Part shown: positions 1-10,721 of the stretch, one piece after another
How the letters are laid out: every line of letters begins with the position of its first letter
Numbering within the stretch: position 1 is the first letter of the stretch
Assembly: GCA_048270225.1 (NCBI GenBank)
Contig: JBLWTG010000002.1
Span: 248,001 to 312,000 of the forward strand
DNA length: 64,000 bases
Direction of reading: 5' to 3'
Source: Allopusillimonas sp048270225
Lineage (GTDB): Bacteria; Pseudomonadota; Gammaproteobacteria; Burkholderiales; Burkholderiaceae_B
The notes under the pieces: model-generated
Databases searched by the model: none
Told to the model about the DNA's origin: nothing
What the model saw: the letters and a program-made list of their open reading frames with translations, nothing else
Position numbers and translations under genes: made by a program

Positions 1-327
1 GAGAATCCGCGCCGCGTTGCTGAATGCCTGCACAGGCGATTCCTGGTAGCTGCCAAAGGGCATGTCCGCAATCACGCAGGCGTGCGAGGTCGAACGCACC
101 ACGGCCGCCGCGTGCGCCGCGATTTGCTCCACAGTGAATGACAAGGTGTCGGGCAATCCATAGCCGACCATGGCCGTGGAGTCGCCGATCAGGATAAAGT
201 CCAGGGCGTCGTCCAGCAGACGCGCAAACGGGGCGCTATATGCGGTCAGCGCCGCAATCTTGCGCTCTCCCTTGCAGGCCATTAACTGCGGCACGCTGAT
301 ACGCTGCGCCTGCCGATGCACACTCAT
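1..327 (-). CDS. panB: PanB, 3-methyl-2-oxobutanoate hydroxymethyltransferase (N-terminal part; gene runs off the window)
   Basis: First committed step of pantothenate synthesis: transfers a hydroxymethyl group from 5,10-methylene-tetrahydrofolate to 2-oxoisovalerate in the cytoplasm. About 109 N-terminal residues are present; the family is about 260-280 residues, so the 3' part lies before base 1. The translation contains the PanB signatures KIAALTAYSAPFA near residue 25 and LIGDSTAMVGYG near residue 50 (the Asp-Ser region binding Mg and substrate), followed by the TLSFTVEQIAAHAAAVVR helix. The ATG at 327-325 follows a good AAGGAGAA ribosome site. It is divergent from the aldo/keto reductase. 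Confidence 0.93.
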   Translation of the reverse strand, partial: MSVHRQAQRISVPQLMACKGERKIAALTAYSAPFARLLDDALDFILIGDSTAMVGYGLPDTLSFTVEQIAAHAAAVVRSTSHACVIADMPFGSYQESPVQAFSNAARIL

Positions 328-497
328 TTTGTTCTCCTTGCCTTTCTGGTCATGAAATACAGCCGGGATACGAATTGAAGCTTTCCCGCAATGCACAAAC
401 CGTATAATCGACCAGAATCACAACGAAAACAAATCGAAGACACAACATCGACGCCCCGCATATCCGAGTGCATGGGCGCAACGCAGGGAGAATAAGC

Positions 498-1343
498 ATG
501 GCCGAAGTCACGAACACGGTTTCCTTTCACGATGGCCGCAGCGCGCCGCGCCTGGGGTTCGGTACCTGGCAGGTCGACAACGACGTCACCGCCGCCGCGG
601 TCCAGACTGCCCTGGAAACCGGCTACCGTTCCATCGATACAGCCGCCTTCTACGGCAACGAAGAAGGCGTGGGCAAGGGGATTGCCGGCTCGGGCATTGC
701 GCGCCAGGATATTTTCGTGGCCACCAAGCTCTGGAATGACCGCCACGGTCACGATATTACCCGGCGCGCCTTTACCGAGAGCCTGGAAAAGCTCGGCATG
801 GACTACGTGGACCTGTACCTGATTCACTGGCCGGTGCCCAAGAACGATCTGTACGTCGAGGCCTGGGAAACGCTGATCCAGCTGCACGACGAAGGCCTGG
901 CCAAGTCCATCGGAGTATGCAACTTCAATATCAATCATCTGCAGCGCCTGCTGGACGAAACCGGCGTGCTGCCCGTCGTGAACCAGGTCGAACTGCATCC
1001 GCTGTTCCAGCAAGCGGCGCTGCGCCAGTACCACGAAGAACAGGGCATCATCACCGAGGCCTGGAGCCCCCTGGGCCGCGGGCAGCTCTGGAACGATCCC
1101 ACCCTGGCCGGTATTGCCGACAAGCACAAGCGATCGGTCGCGCAGGTGATACTGCGCTGGCACCTGCAACTGGGCAATATGGTGATTCCGAAGTCAGTGA
1201 CCCCGTCGCGTATCCGCGAAAACTTCAACAGCTTCGATTTTGCCCTGGACGATCAGGATATCGCGGCCATCACGGCGCTCGATCGCGCCGACGGCCGCAA
1301 TGGTCCAGATCCCGAGCTGTTCAGACTGCCCCAAAAAAGCTGA
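498..1343 (+). CDS. Aldo/keto reductase (2,5-diketo-gluconate reductase type)
   Basis: NAD(P)H-dependent reduction of a small carbonyl compound in the cytoplasm; the natural substrate cannot be read from sequence. The full catalytic tetrad of the AKR family is visible: Asp47 and Tyr52 (DTAAFYGNE), Lys77 (ATKLWND) and His110 (LYLIHWPV). The C-terminal IPKSVTPSRIREN stretch is the NADP phosphate-binding loop. Length (281 aa) is normal for prokaryotic AKR5-like enzymes. I chose the ATG at 498, which follows GGGAGAA, over an in-frame ATG 30 bases upstream that has no ribosome site. It stands alone, divergent from panB and convergent with slyX. Confidence 0.93.
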   Translation: MAEVTNTVSFHDGRSAPRLGFGTWQVDNDVTAAAVQTALETGYRSIDTAAFYGNEEGVGKGIAGSGIARQDIFVATKLWNDRHGHDITRRAFTESLEKLGMDYVDLYLIHWPVPKNDLYVEAWETLIQLHDEGLAKSIGVCNFNINHLQRLLDETGVLPVVNQVELHPLFQQAALRQYHEEQGIITEAWSPLGRGQLWNDPTLAGIADKHKRSVAQVILRWHLQLGNMVIPKSVTPSRIRENFNSFDFALDDQDIAAITALDRADGRNGPDPELFRLPQKS

Positions 1344-1354
1344 CGAGCCCGCAA

Positions 1355-1383
1355 CCAGGCCACCGTGCGGTCGCACGGCCTGG
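1355..1383. terminator. GC-rich hairpin between convergent genes
   Basis: An inverted repeat (CCAGGCC, two unpaired bases, CGTGCG against CGCACGGCCTGG) lies between the converging ends of the aldo/keto reductase and slyX. No T run follows on either strand, so it may be a weak or Rho-assisted terminator. Confidence 0.4.
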
Positions 1384-1384
1384 C

Positions 1385-1597
1385 CTAGTAATGCGGCGGT
1401 TTTTCGATCGAGTAGGCATCTGCGCCGCCGGCATCGCCGGCGGCGTCGCTCAGGCGCCTGACCAGCGCCGTACACAGGGCCTTGAGTTCAGCGATCTGCT
1501 TTTGCTGCGCATAGACCTGCTGGTTCAGGGTTTGCAGCAGATCCTCCTGCGCCGTCAGCTTGATTTCGATCTCGATGATGCGCGCTTCCGTTGTCAT
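1385..1597 (-). CDS. slyX: SlyX family protein
   Basis: Small (70 aa) protein of unknown biochemical role. It is almost entirely a heptad-patterned coiled coil (IEIEIKLTAQEDLLQTLNQQVYAQQKQIAELKALCTALV, read in parts) and ends in the hallmark SlyX tail EKPPHY. The start is the ATG at 1597-1595, preceded by AAGGGG; a longer upstream frame would run into acnA. It lies 13 bases after the acnA stop and is probably co-transcribed with it. Confidence 0.85.
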   Translation of the reverse strand: MTTEARIIEIEIKLTAQEDLLQTLNQQVYAQQKQIAELKALCTALVRRLSDAAGDAGGADAYSIEKPPHY

Positions 1598-1610
1598 GGC
1601 CCCTTCGCCT

Positions 1611-4421
<2,811 letters not shown>

Positions 4422-4570
4422 CGCATATCCTCCTACGTAAATGCTCGCTGCAGGTCAGCAATAGATTTCATCTTACACGCATTGGCACCCGTCGCTCTAC
4501 CTCGCCCTCTATACAAGCCGGGCAAGCTCCCCGACCCGCTCACGCAGAAGCGCGACAGCCCGAGCTGCGG

Positions 4571-4598
4571 GCGACCGGCGACCGGCGACCGGCGCCCG
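4571..4598. repeat. Four tandem 7-bp units (GCGACCG)
   Basis: Three exact copies of GCGACCG followed by one with a single change (GCGCCCG) lie in the 195-base gap between acnA and the repeat-rich protein. Probably slippage-prone sequence with no evident role. The rest of this gap shows no gene. Confidence 0.6.
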
Positions 4599-4621
4599 CG
4601 GGACCGGCGGCCTGCGTTCCG

Positions 4622-5506
4622 TCAGAGTACGGGCAGCGAGGCCTGCGGTCCGCACCAATGCCCGCTGATCAGCGACGCCGGCCTGGCCCTGGCCACGACG
4701 CGGGCGGCATCGGCCCAGGCGTCCAGCCTCACCCGCAAGCCGGCATAGACGCCATGGCCCTGGCCCGACAGGATATCGCCGGCGGCCGACAGCCCCTCGC
4801 CCGCCCGGATTGCGCCATCTGCCACGATATCGCTGCCCGACAACATGCCCCAGCCGGTCTCCAGGTGATTGCCTGCCACAATCGCCTCGCCAGCCTGGAT
4901 GCCGCGCTCCACCCGGATATCATGGCCGGCTTCGACCTTGCCCGCCGCTTTCACGCCCTGCCCGCACACGATGGAGCCGCCCGCGACGAGACTCTGGCCG
5001 GCGCGCACATCGCCGGTGGCGTCTATGCCCTGCCCCGCGCTGATGTCCCAGCCCGCACGAAGCTGGCCGCCGCACTCCAGGCGGGTCGCCGCCTCTATGC
5101 CCCACTGCGCGCTGATGTCACCTTCGGCGCGGATATGACCGCCGCAGGTAATGCCGCCTTTGGCGTCGATATCCGCGCCGGCGATGATGTCCGTGCCAGC
5201 ACGGATTCCCGCTCCGCAGCGTATGCTGCCGCCGGCGCGCACAACCGTATCTACATGAATGTCCTGGCGCACCAGCAGGGTACCGGCGAACACAATGGCG
5301 GTCGCGTCGATCACGTCCACCGACAGGCAGGCATCGGTGGGACCGAACTGATCCAGCAGCCAGCAGGCGTCATCCACGCGGTCGGCCGCCACCAACGCAT
5401 CCAGGATGGCCTGATAGTCTCCTTGTCCGTTCTGGTCCCGAAGGAACCACTTGTATCCCGATGCGCAGGGATTCTTGGCCTTGACGAAATTCTTCGATAA
5501 TTGCAT
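4622..5506 (-). CDS. Polymer-forming-like protein with glycine-rich beta-solenoid repeats
   Basis: Function unknown. Residues 1-60 form a small helical head (DQNGQGDYQAILDALVAADRVDDACWLLDQFG). From about residue 75 to 260 the chain is a run of about 30 short repeats of the form AGxxIxxG / CGGxIxA spaced by five to six residues, the left-handed hexapeptide or bactofilin-like pattern of a beta-solenoid. There is no signal peptide or membrane segment, so it is probably a cytoplasmic fibre- or scaffold-like protein. The start at 5506 (MQLSKNF) has only a weak ribosome site (GGAAG further upstream). Coding is supported by the strict repeat pattern and by the lack of stops. It stands alone. Confidence 0.72.
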   Translation of the reverse strand: MQLSKNFVKAKNPCASGYKWFLRDQNGQGDYQAILDALVAADRVDDACWLLDQFGPTDACLSVDVIDATAIVFAGTLLVRQDIHVDTVVRAGGSIRCGAGIRAGTDIIAGADIDAKGGITCGGHIRAEGDISAQWGIEAATRLECGGQLRAGWDISAGQGIDATGDVRAGQSLVAGGSIVCGQGVKAAGKVEAGHDIRVERGIQAGEAIVAGNHLETGWGMLSGSDIVADGAIRAGEGLSAAGDILSGQGHGVYAGLRVRLDAWADAARVVARARPASLISGHWCGPQASLPVL

Positions 5507-5683
5507 GGCGATGATTTACTTCCGCACGATAGATGGATGCTGCGCACCGGCGCCCGCCGCCCGCGTTTGGACGGGAAAGTGGCGATGTACGCATGCGTAA
5601 ACACGGCGCCGCCTGAGGCAGCGCCGATAACAGTGAACGCAAAGGGATGGGGGCCTGGCCAGGCAGTCGGCAGCCCCGGGCGC

Positions 5684-5824
5684 TTAGCCGGGCTTGGCGC
5701 GCGCGTAGGCTTCGCGCACGGCGACGTCTTGTGAGCCCAGAAGGATGGCGCACAATGCCTGCAAGCAGGCCGCGCGGGTGGCATGCTCGCGCAGCAGTGC
5801 GAATTGACGCATGAAAGTCAGCAT
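5684..5824 (-). CDS. Possible small protein, 46 aa
   Basis: Short frame beginning MLTFMRQFALLREHATRAA and ending EAYARAKPG, with an amphipathic helical look and one Cys pair. I do not recognise it. The ribosome site is poor (TCCCCGAT). It may be a genuine short protein or chance; a longer in-frame extension to 5950 exists but has less protein-like composition. Confidence 0.3.
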   Translation of the reverse strand: MLTFMRQFALLREHATRAACLQALCAILLGSQDVAVREAYARAKPG

Positions 5825-5992
5825 ATCGGGGATTTTAATCCAATCGCCAAGGGCCAGCACCCGCCCCGAGACGGACGTCGCTTCAGAAAGACCCGCACGC
5901 CATGGGAATGGCGCTAATCTGCCAGAGAGCACGTACACTAACGGCTCCATCTCATGAAAGCTCGACTCCCGGATTACTCAATACAAAAAACC

Positions 5993-7186
5993 ATGAATCA
6001 AAGACCTCTGGACGGCATACGCGTCATCGAAATGGGCAGCCTGATTGCAGGCCCTTTTGCGGGCAAGACACTGGGCGATTTCGGCGCCACCGTCATCAAG
6101 ATAGAACCGCCCCACGTCGGCGATCCGCTGCGCGCCTGGCGCACGACGGAAGGCCAGACTTCCATGTGGTGGCATGTACAGGCGCGCAACAAGCAATCCG
6201 TCGCCATAGACCTGCGCAAGAAAGCGGGGCAGGACGCCGTGCGCAAGCTCATTGAGGAAGCCGATGTCGTCATCGAGAACTTCCGGCCCGGCACACTGGA
6301 GAAATGGGGGCTGGACTACGACACCCTGTCGCGCCAGAACCCCGGCCTGATCATGCTGCGCATCTCGGGCTATGGCCAGACCGGCCCCATGCGCAATCTG
6401 GCCGGCTATGGCGTGGTGGCCGAGGCCATGGGCGGCCTGCGCTACATCACCGGCGAGCCCGGCAAGGCGCCGGTGCGCCCCGGCATCAGCATCGGCGATT
6501 CCCTGTCTGCGCTGCATGGCGTCATCGGCGTCATGATGGCGCTCTATAACCGGCAGGCGCACGGCGGCAAAGGACAGGTCATCGACATTGCCCTGTACGA
6601 GTCGGTCTTCAACATGATGGAAGGCGCCGTGCCCGAGTACGATCGCATGGGCGTATTGCGCGAACCGGCCGGCAGCGCAATCCAGGGAATATCCCCCACC
6701 AACGCCTATCCCTGTGCGGATGGCCGCTATGTACTGGTCGCCGGCAATGGCGACAGCATCTTCAAGCGTCTGATGACGCTCATCGGGCGCGAGGATCTTG
6801 CGAACGACCCCGAACTGGCCAGGAATCCAGGCCGGGTCGTGCATATGGCGCGCATCGACCAGGCCATCGCGCAATGGACCTGCAGGCAATCACTGGAAGA
6901 TGCGCTGGCCGCACTGGGTGAAGCCGGCGTGCCGGCCGGCAAGATTTTCACGGTCAAGGATATTGTCGAAGACGAACAATACCAGGCGCGCGGCATGATA
7001 CAAGAGATCACGCTGGACGACGGCTCGACCGTCAAGGTGCCGGGCGTCGTGCCCAAGCTGAGCGCCACACCGGGTGGCTTCGAGGGCGGCGGCCCCAGGC
7101 TGGGCCAGCATACCGAACAGGTGCTGCGCGACTTCGGGTTCGACGACGACGCGATCGCCAGGCTCAAACAGGCCGAAGTGATCTGA
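5993..7186 (+). CDS. CaiB/BaiF (class III) CoA transferase
   Basis: Transfers CoA between acyl-CoA and a free acid by the class III mechanism (a mixed anhydride on an Asp). Family marks: LDGIRVIEMGSLIAGPFAG at the N-terminus, IKIEPPHVGDPLR, NKQSVAIDLR, VVIENFRPGTLEKWGLDY, and the GISIGDSLSALHG segment carrying the likely catalytic Asp. Length (397 aa) is normal. The acid substrate cannot be deduced and no dehydrogenase or hydratase is next to it. I place the start at ATG 5993 (MNQRPLDG), where family homology begins; an in-frame ATG at 5954 adds 13 residues. Neither has a strong ribosome site. Confidence 0.92.
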   Translation: MNQRPLDGIRVIEMGSLIAGPFAGKTLGDFGATVIKIEPPHVGDPLRAWRTTEGQTSMWWHVQARNKQSVAIDLRKKAGQDAVRKLIEEADVVIENFRPGTLEKWGLDYDTLSRQNPGLIMLRISGYGQTGPMRNLAGYGVVAEAMGGLRYITGEPGKAPVRPGISIGDSLSALHGVIGVMMALYNRQAHGGKGQVIDIALYESVFNMMEGAVPEYDRMGVLREPAGSAIQGISPTNAYPCADGRYVLVAGNGDSIFKRLMTLIGREDLANDPELARNPGRVVHMARIDQAIAQWTCRQSLEDALAALGEAGVPAGKIFTVKDIVEDEQYQARGMIQEITLDDGSTVKVPGVVPKLSATPGGFEGGGPRLGQHTEQVLRDFGFDDDAIARLKQAEVI

Positions 7187-7192
7187 GAACGC

Positions 7193-7219
7193 GGCAGGCG
7201 GCGCGGGTGCGCCGCTGCC
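7193..7219. terminator. GC-rich hairpin closing the sox operon and the CoA-transferase gene
   Basis: A near-perfect stem (GGCAG-GCGGCGC against GCGCCGC-TGCC, loop GGGT) lies in the 41-base gap between two convergent genes. No T run follows, so intrinsic termination is uncertain. Confidence 0.4.
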
Positions 7220-7227
7220 AGGCATAC

Positions 7228-7677
7228 TCAGGGCTTGATGTAGGCGTAGCCTTCCTTGTTCTGGAGCTCGGTCATGCGCACCACGCCGGAAGGCACGAAT
7301 TGCGCTTCCATCACGAAGTCGTCCTTGGTGACTTTCTTGCGTTTCATGGTGATTTCGCAGACATCAAACTCCACGCCCCGCGCGGCCAATCCCGAAATCA
7401 GCGGTCCGACCTTGTCCGCATCCTTGTAGTTGGTTTCGAGAAACTCAATGCCGTTTGAATGGGCCACTGCCACAATCTTGGCCTTGGGGTCGGTGTCCAG
7501 CTGGTTGCGCATATTGCGCAGCGCCGCCAGCGCCTGGCCCTCGGAATCATTGATGTGATAGAGCACCTTGGCCTGGTCGCTGCTGGCCGCAGCCGCCGTC
7601 TCATGCGCCGACACCGGCGCGACTGCGCCCGACAGGGCAAGACCCAGCGCCAGCGCGAGGGGAGCGAATTTCGTCAT
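7228..7677 (-). CDS. Periplasmic DsrE-family protein of the sox cluster
   Basis: Last gene of the sox run; 149 aa with a Sec signal peptide (MTKFAPLALALGLALSGAV, cleavage near APVSAHE). The mature part has the DsrE-like fold pattern VLYHINDSEGQALAALRNMRNQL, KIVAVAHSNGIEFL and LAARGVEFDVCEITMKR. One Cys (in VCEIT) is at the position often used by DsrE-like proteins to carry sulfur. Exported DsrE relatives are often found in sox clusters, but their role is not settled. The ATG at 7677 is preceded by CAGGAGG, so it has its own strong ribosome site 43 bases after soxB. Confidence 0.85.
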   Translation of the reverse strand: MTKFAPLALALGLALSGAVAPVSAHETAAAASSDQAKVLYHINDSEGQALAALRNMRNQLDTDPKAKIVAVAHSNGIEFLETNYKDADKVGPLISGLAARGVEFDVCEITMKRKKVTKDDFVMEAQFVPSGVVRMTELQNKEGYAYIKP

Positions 7678-7720
7678 AATCAATCTACCTCCTGAAAAAT
7701 GAACAGTACCAGACAATACC

Positions 7721-9433
7721 TCAGACCATGCCCTGATTGCCGTCCACCCCGTTGATTCTGGGTTCGTTGAGCTTGATTTCGGTAATGGTTTTCTTGTCGC
7801 GCAGATAGCGCGACACAACGTCCCAGACCGGCTCGCCTTGCGCGCCTTCGGCCACCGGCGCCCAGCCGGCCACCTTATAGGTCTTGTCCGCATCGATGGG
7901 CTTGCCATCGAGCATCATATCGCTGATGCGCTGACCGGCATCCTTGCGCGGATCAATGGTGTATTGCATGCCGCCCACGCGCACCATGTCGCCGCCCTGC
8001 TGGTAATAGGGATCGGGATTGAACAGATTATCGGCCACGTCCTCAAGAATGACCTTGATCTGGCTGCCGGGCATCTCGGTCAGTGTCGTATAGGGGTAGG
8101 TGATGGCCGTCTGGTCCATCAGATGCTCCATCGTGATGTCCGAACCGGGCAGCAGGCTGGTGCCCCAGCGAAAGCCTGGCGAAAAGGCAATCTGCGCGTC
8201 TTTCTGCGTGATCAGGGCATCGAGGATGAGCTGATCGAACGTGCCGTTGAAGTTGCCGCGCCGATACAGCATGTCGTCGGTGACAGCCAGGGTTTCGGCG
8301 AGCTTTTCGGCAAAGGGCGAGCGGATTTTCTCGATCAGTGCAGCCATCTCGGGATCGGCATCCAGAAAATTGGCGAAGACCGGCAGGAGCTTGTAGCGGA
8401 AATCCGAGACCTTGCCGTCCCTGACGTCGAAATCAAGCACGCCCAGGAACTTGCCATTGCTGCCCGCATTGGTGACCAGCGTCTTGCCGCCGGCATTTTC
8501 CACCACCACCGGCTCTGGAATGCCATCGTGCGTGTGTCCGCCCAGGATGGCATCCAGTCCGCGCACCCTGGAGGCCAGCTTCAGATCGACATCCATGCCG
8601 TTATGCGAGAGCAGCACCACCGCCTTGGCGCCCTTGCCCCGCACCTCGTCGATCACGTCCTGCAGCTGGCTTTCCTGGATGCCGAACGTCCAGTCCGGCA
8701 CCAGGTATCCCGGATTGGCAATAGGCGTATAGGGAAAGGCCTGGCCTATCACCGCCACCTGCACGCCATTCATCTCGCGCATGGAATACGACGGAAAGAC
8801 GGGATCGCCGAAATCGGAGGTCTGCACGTTCTGTGCGATGAACTCGACCTTGTCCTTGAAGTCTTTGTCGATGATTTCCTCGACGCGCTCGGACCCCAGT
8901 GTGAATTCCCAGTGCGCGGTCATGATATCCACGCCCAGCGCCAGGCTGGCGTCCACCATATCCTGGCCCTTGGTCCACAGCGCCGTGGCCGACCCCTGCC
9001 AGGTATCGCCGCCATCGAGCAGCAGCGCCCCCGGCCGGCCGGCCTTGAGCTGCTTGACCAGCGTGGCCATGTGCGCGAAACCGCCTACCTTGCCATACTG
9101 GCGCGCGGCGTTTTCGAAATCGAGACAAGTGAATGCGTAGGCCTGCGCCGTATCCGGCTTCAGTCCATAGTGCGACAGAAAATGCTGGCCCACCAGATGC
9201 GGCGGACGGTTAAGCGCCGATCCGAGCCCTATGTTGACACTGGGCTCGCGGAAATAGACAGGCAGCAGTTGGGCATGACAGTCGGTAAAGTGCAGAAAAT
9301 GCACATTGCCGAAATTCGGCAGGTCATAAAACCTGGCGGCAGCCTCCTGAGCGGCGCGCGCGGAATGCGAAAACGTCATTCCCCCGGCCGCTGCAATGCC
9401 CAACACCTGTAGGAACTCGCGACGACTAATCAT
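7721..9433 (-). CDS. soxB: SoxB, thiosulfohydrolase
   Basis: Periplasmic di-manganese hydrolase that releases sulfate from the S-thiosulfonate bound to the SoxY cysteine. The Tat signal is MISRREFLQVLGIAAAGGM. Metallophosphatase/5'-nucleotidase-like motifs are present: FLHFTDCHAQLLPVYFREPS (SoxB-specific), LLDGGDTWQGSAT, VLLSHNGMDVD and ILGGHTHDGIPEP. Length (570 aa) matches SoxB. It lies between soxW and the dsrE-like gene, in the usual end position of this operon type. Confidence 0.97.
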   Translation of the reverse strand: MISRREFLQVLGIAAAGGMTFSHSARAAQEAAARFYDLPNFGNVHFLHFTDCHAQLLPVYFREPSVNIGLGSALNRPPHLVGQHFLSHYGLKPDTAQAYAFTCLDFENAARQYGKVGGFAHMATLVKQLKAGRPGALLLDGGDTWQGSATALWTKGQDMVDASLALGVDIMTAHWEFTLGSERVEEIIDKDFKDKVEFIAQNVQTSDFGDPVFPSYSMREMNGVQVAVIGQAFPYTPIANPGYLVPDWTFGIQESQLQDVIDEVRGKGAKAVVLLSHNGMDVDLKLASRVRGLDAILGGHTHDGIPEPVVVENAGGKTLVTNAGSNGKFLGVLDFDVRDGKVSDFRYKLLPVFANFLDADPEMAALIEKIRSPFAEKLAETLAVTDDMLYRRGNFNGTFDQLILDALITQKDAQIAFSPGFRWGTSLLPGSDITMEHLMDQTAITYPYTTLTEMPGSQIKVILEDVADNLFNPDPYYQQGGDMVRVGGMQYTIDPRKDAGQRISDMMLDGKPIDADKTYKVAGWAPVAEGAQGEPVWDVVSRYLRDKKTITEIKLNEPRINGVDGNQGMV

Positions 9434-9516
9434 AAAAACGGCTTCCTGCTTATTGAATATGAAAAACAGCCCAATGCGCTGCCTCCGGCCGCCGGGGCCG
9501 GAGGCAGACCGCAGGA

Positions 9517-10029
9517 CTAGTCGGCCCTGACGGGCACGTATTTAATGAGATCCAGCACATCTTCCTCGAACATCTCGCCGGGAATCACCTCGGCGACCTG
9601 GCCATCAGCCTTGATGACGAAGATATCGGGAATGACCTTTCTCTTGCCCAGCACCGCCCGCAATGCTTCCGTCTCCATTGCAACCGGGAACGTGTAGCCA
9701 TGCTTGCGCAGGTAATCGGCGGCATCCTGGTCCACGCGGTCTATGCTGACCGTCAGAATTTCCAGGCCTTTATCCTGCGCCTGCTCCCACAGCTTTTGCA
9801 TATAGGGATTCTGCCGGGCGCAAAACGGACACCAGGACGCCCAGTATTCGATGATGACAGGCTTGCCCTTGAAATAGCCTTCGGGCAGCACCTTGCCATC
9901 GAGCAGGCGGATTTCAGGCAGCGCCACATAATCACCTGGTTTGACAGCCGCCTGCACTGGCGCGGCGAGCGCAATGCCCGCTGCCAGTCCCATGCCCGCC
10001 AGGCGCGAGGCGAGCCCTGAATTCCACAT
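9517..10029 (-). CDS. soxW: SoxW-like periplasmic thioredoxin (soxO position)
   Basis: 170 aa with a Sec signal (AAGIALAAPVQA) and a TlpA/thioredoxin domain carrying the redox pair Cys67-Pro-Phe-Cys70 (YWASWCPFC). In Sox systems such a thioredoxin keeps the SoxY cysteine or its partners reduced. Its place between soxX and soxB matches the gene called soxO in C-D-Y-Z-A-X-O-B operons of Alcaligenaceae, as I recall. The start is the ATG at 10029, preceded by AAAGGGAGCAGGT; the longer frame upstream runs into soxX. Confidence 0.86.
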   Translation of the reverse strand: MWNSGLASRLAGMGLAAGIALAAPVQAAVKPGDYVALPEIRLLDGKVLPEGYFKGKPVIIEYWASWCPFCARQNPYMQKLWEQAQDKGLEILTVSIDRVDQDAADYLRKHGYTFPVAMETEALRAVLGKRKVIPDIFVIKADGQVAEVIPGEMFEEDVLDLIKYVPVRAD

Positions 10030-10054
10030 ACCTGCTCCCTTTCTGAAGGCGCCG

Positions 10055-10708
10055 CTATTGCGCGACGCCATCCTTGTTGACCGGCGACTCCGGATCGAAC
10101 AGCAAGGCCATGACATCCTTCAACTGCGCTTCGGTCAGGATGCCCGCCGCGCCGAAACGCGGCATCGTCGAACAGGCCGCATAAGCATGCGAGTTGTAGA
10201 TCTTGTTCCAGGTGTAGGCCATGATGTCTTTGGAACTACCGCGCTGCTTGCCATAATGCAGCAGCGAAGGTCCGATATTGCCGAAAGAGATTTCAGTCTT
10301 GGTCATCTGGTGGCAGGCATAGCAGTTGCCGCCATTGGCAGCACCCGCCTTGTCGCTGAACTGCAGGCCGCGCCCGTTCTGAGCCACTTTCTCGCCCGCC
10401 TTCCAGTCTCCCAGAAACTTGCCGTCTGCCGGAAGCTTGACCGACGCCAGCGCCGCCTTGGTAATCTTGTCCGCCTCTTCACTGGACAGCGGCTTGCCTG
10501 TCATGCTGGCCTGGGAACAGGCCTTCTGCATGGCAGACTGGTCCAGCCGGTCCAGCTGCGCAATGCCCTTGGGCTGGAACGACGCCTTGAGCACGGCCAG
10601 CACGTCCTCGGGACTGCTGCCTGTCACGGGTTCATCCGCCTGCGCGCCGGCATTCACAAGCAGCAGCCCTGCCAGCACGACGAGCGGTGCAATGGTTGAT
10701 TTTTTCAT
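10055..10708 (-). CDS. soxX: SoxX, cytochrome c subunit of SoxXA
   Basis: Periplasmic mono-haem c-type cytochrome that pairs with SoxA to oxidise thiosulfate onto the SoxY cysteine. The signal peptide is MKKSTIAPLVVLAGLLLVNAG. The haem site is Cys129-Tyr-Ala-Cys132-His133 and the C-terminal CSTMPRFG supplies the likely Met ligand. At 217 aa it is the longer SoxX type, with an extra N-terminal helical part (residues 30-95). The start at ATG 10708 follows GGAGAAGC; soxA ends 13 bases upstream. Confidence 0.93.
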   Translation of the reverse strand: MKKSTIAPLVVLAGLLLVNAGAQADEPVTGSSPEDVLAVLKASFQPKGIAQLDRLDQSAMQKACSQASMTGKPLSSEEADKITKAALASVKLPADGKFLGDWKAGEKVAQNGRGLQFSDKAGAANGGNCYACHQMTKTEISFGNIGPSLLHYGKQRGSSKDIMAYTWNKIYNSHAYAACSTMPRFGAAGILTEAQLKDVMALLFDPESPVNKDGVAQ

Positions 10709-10721
10709 GAGCTTCTCCGCT

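Noticed and set aside
7838..9412. 524-codon plus-strand frame across soxB
   Set aside because: Antisense shadow of an unmistakable soxB; no motif or ribosome site.
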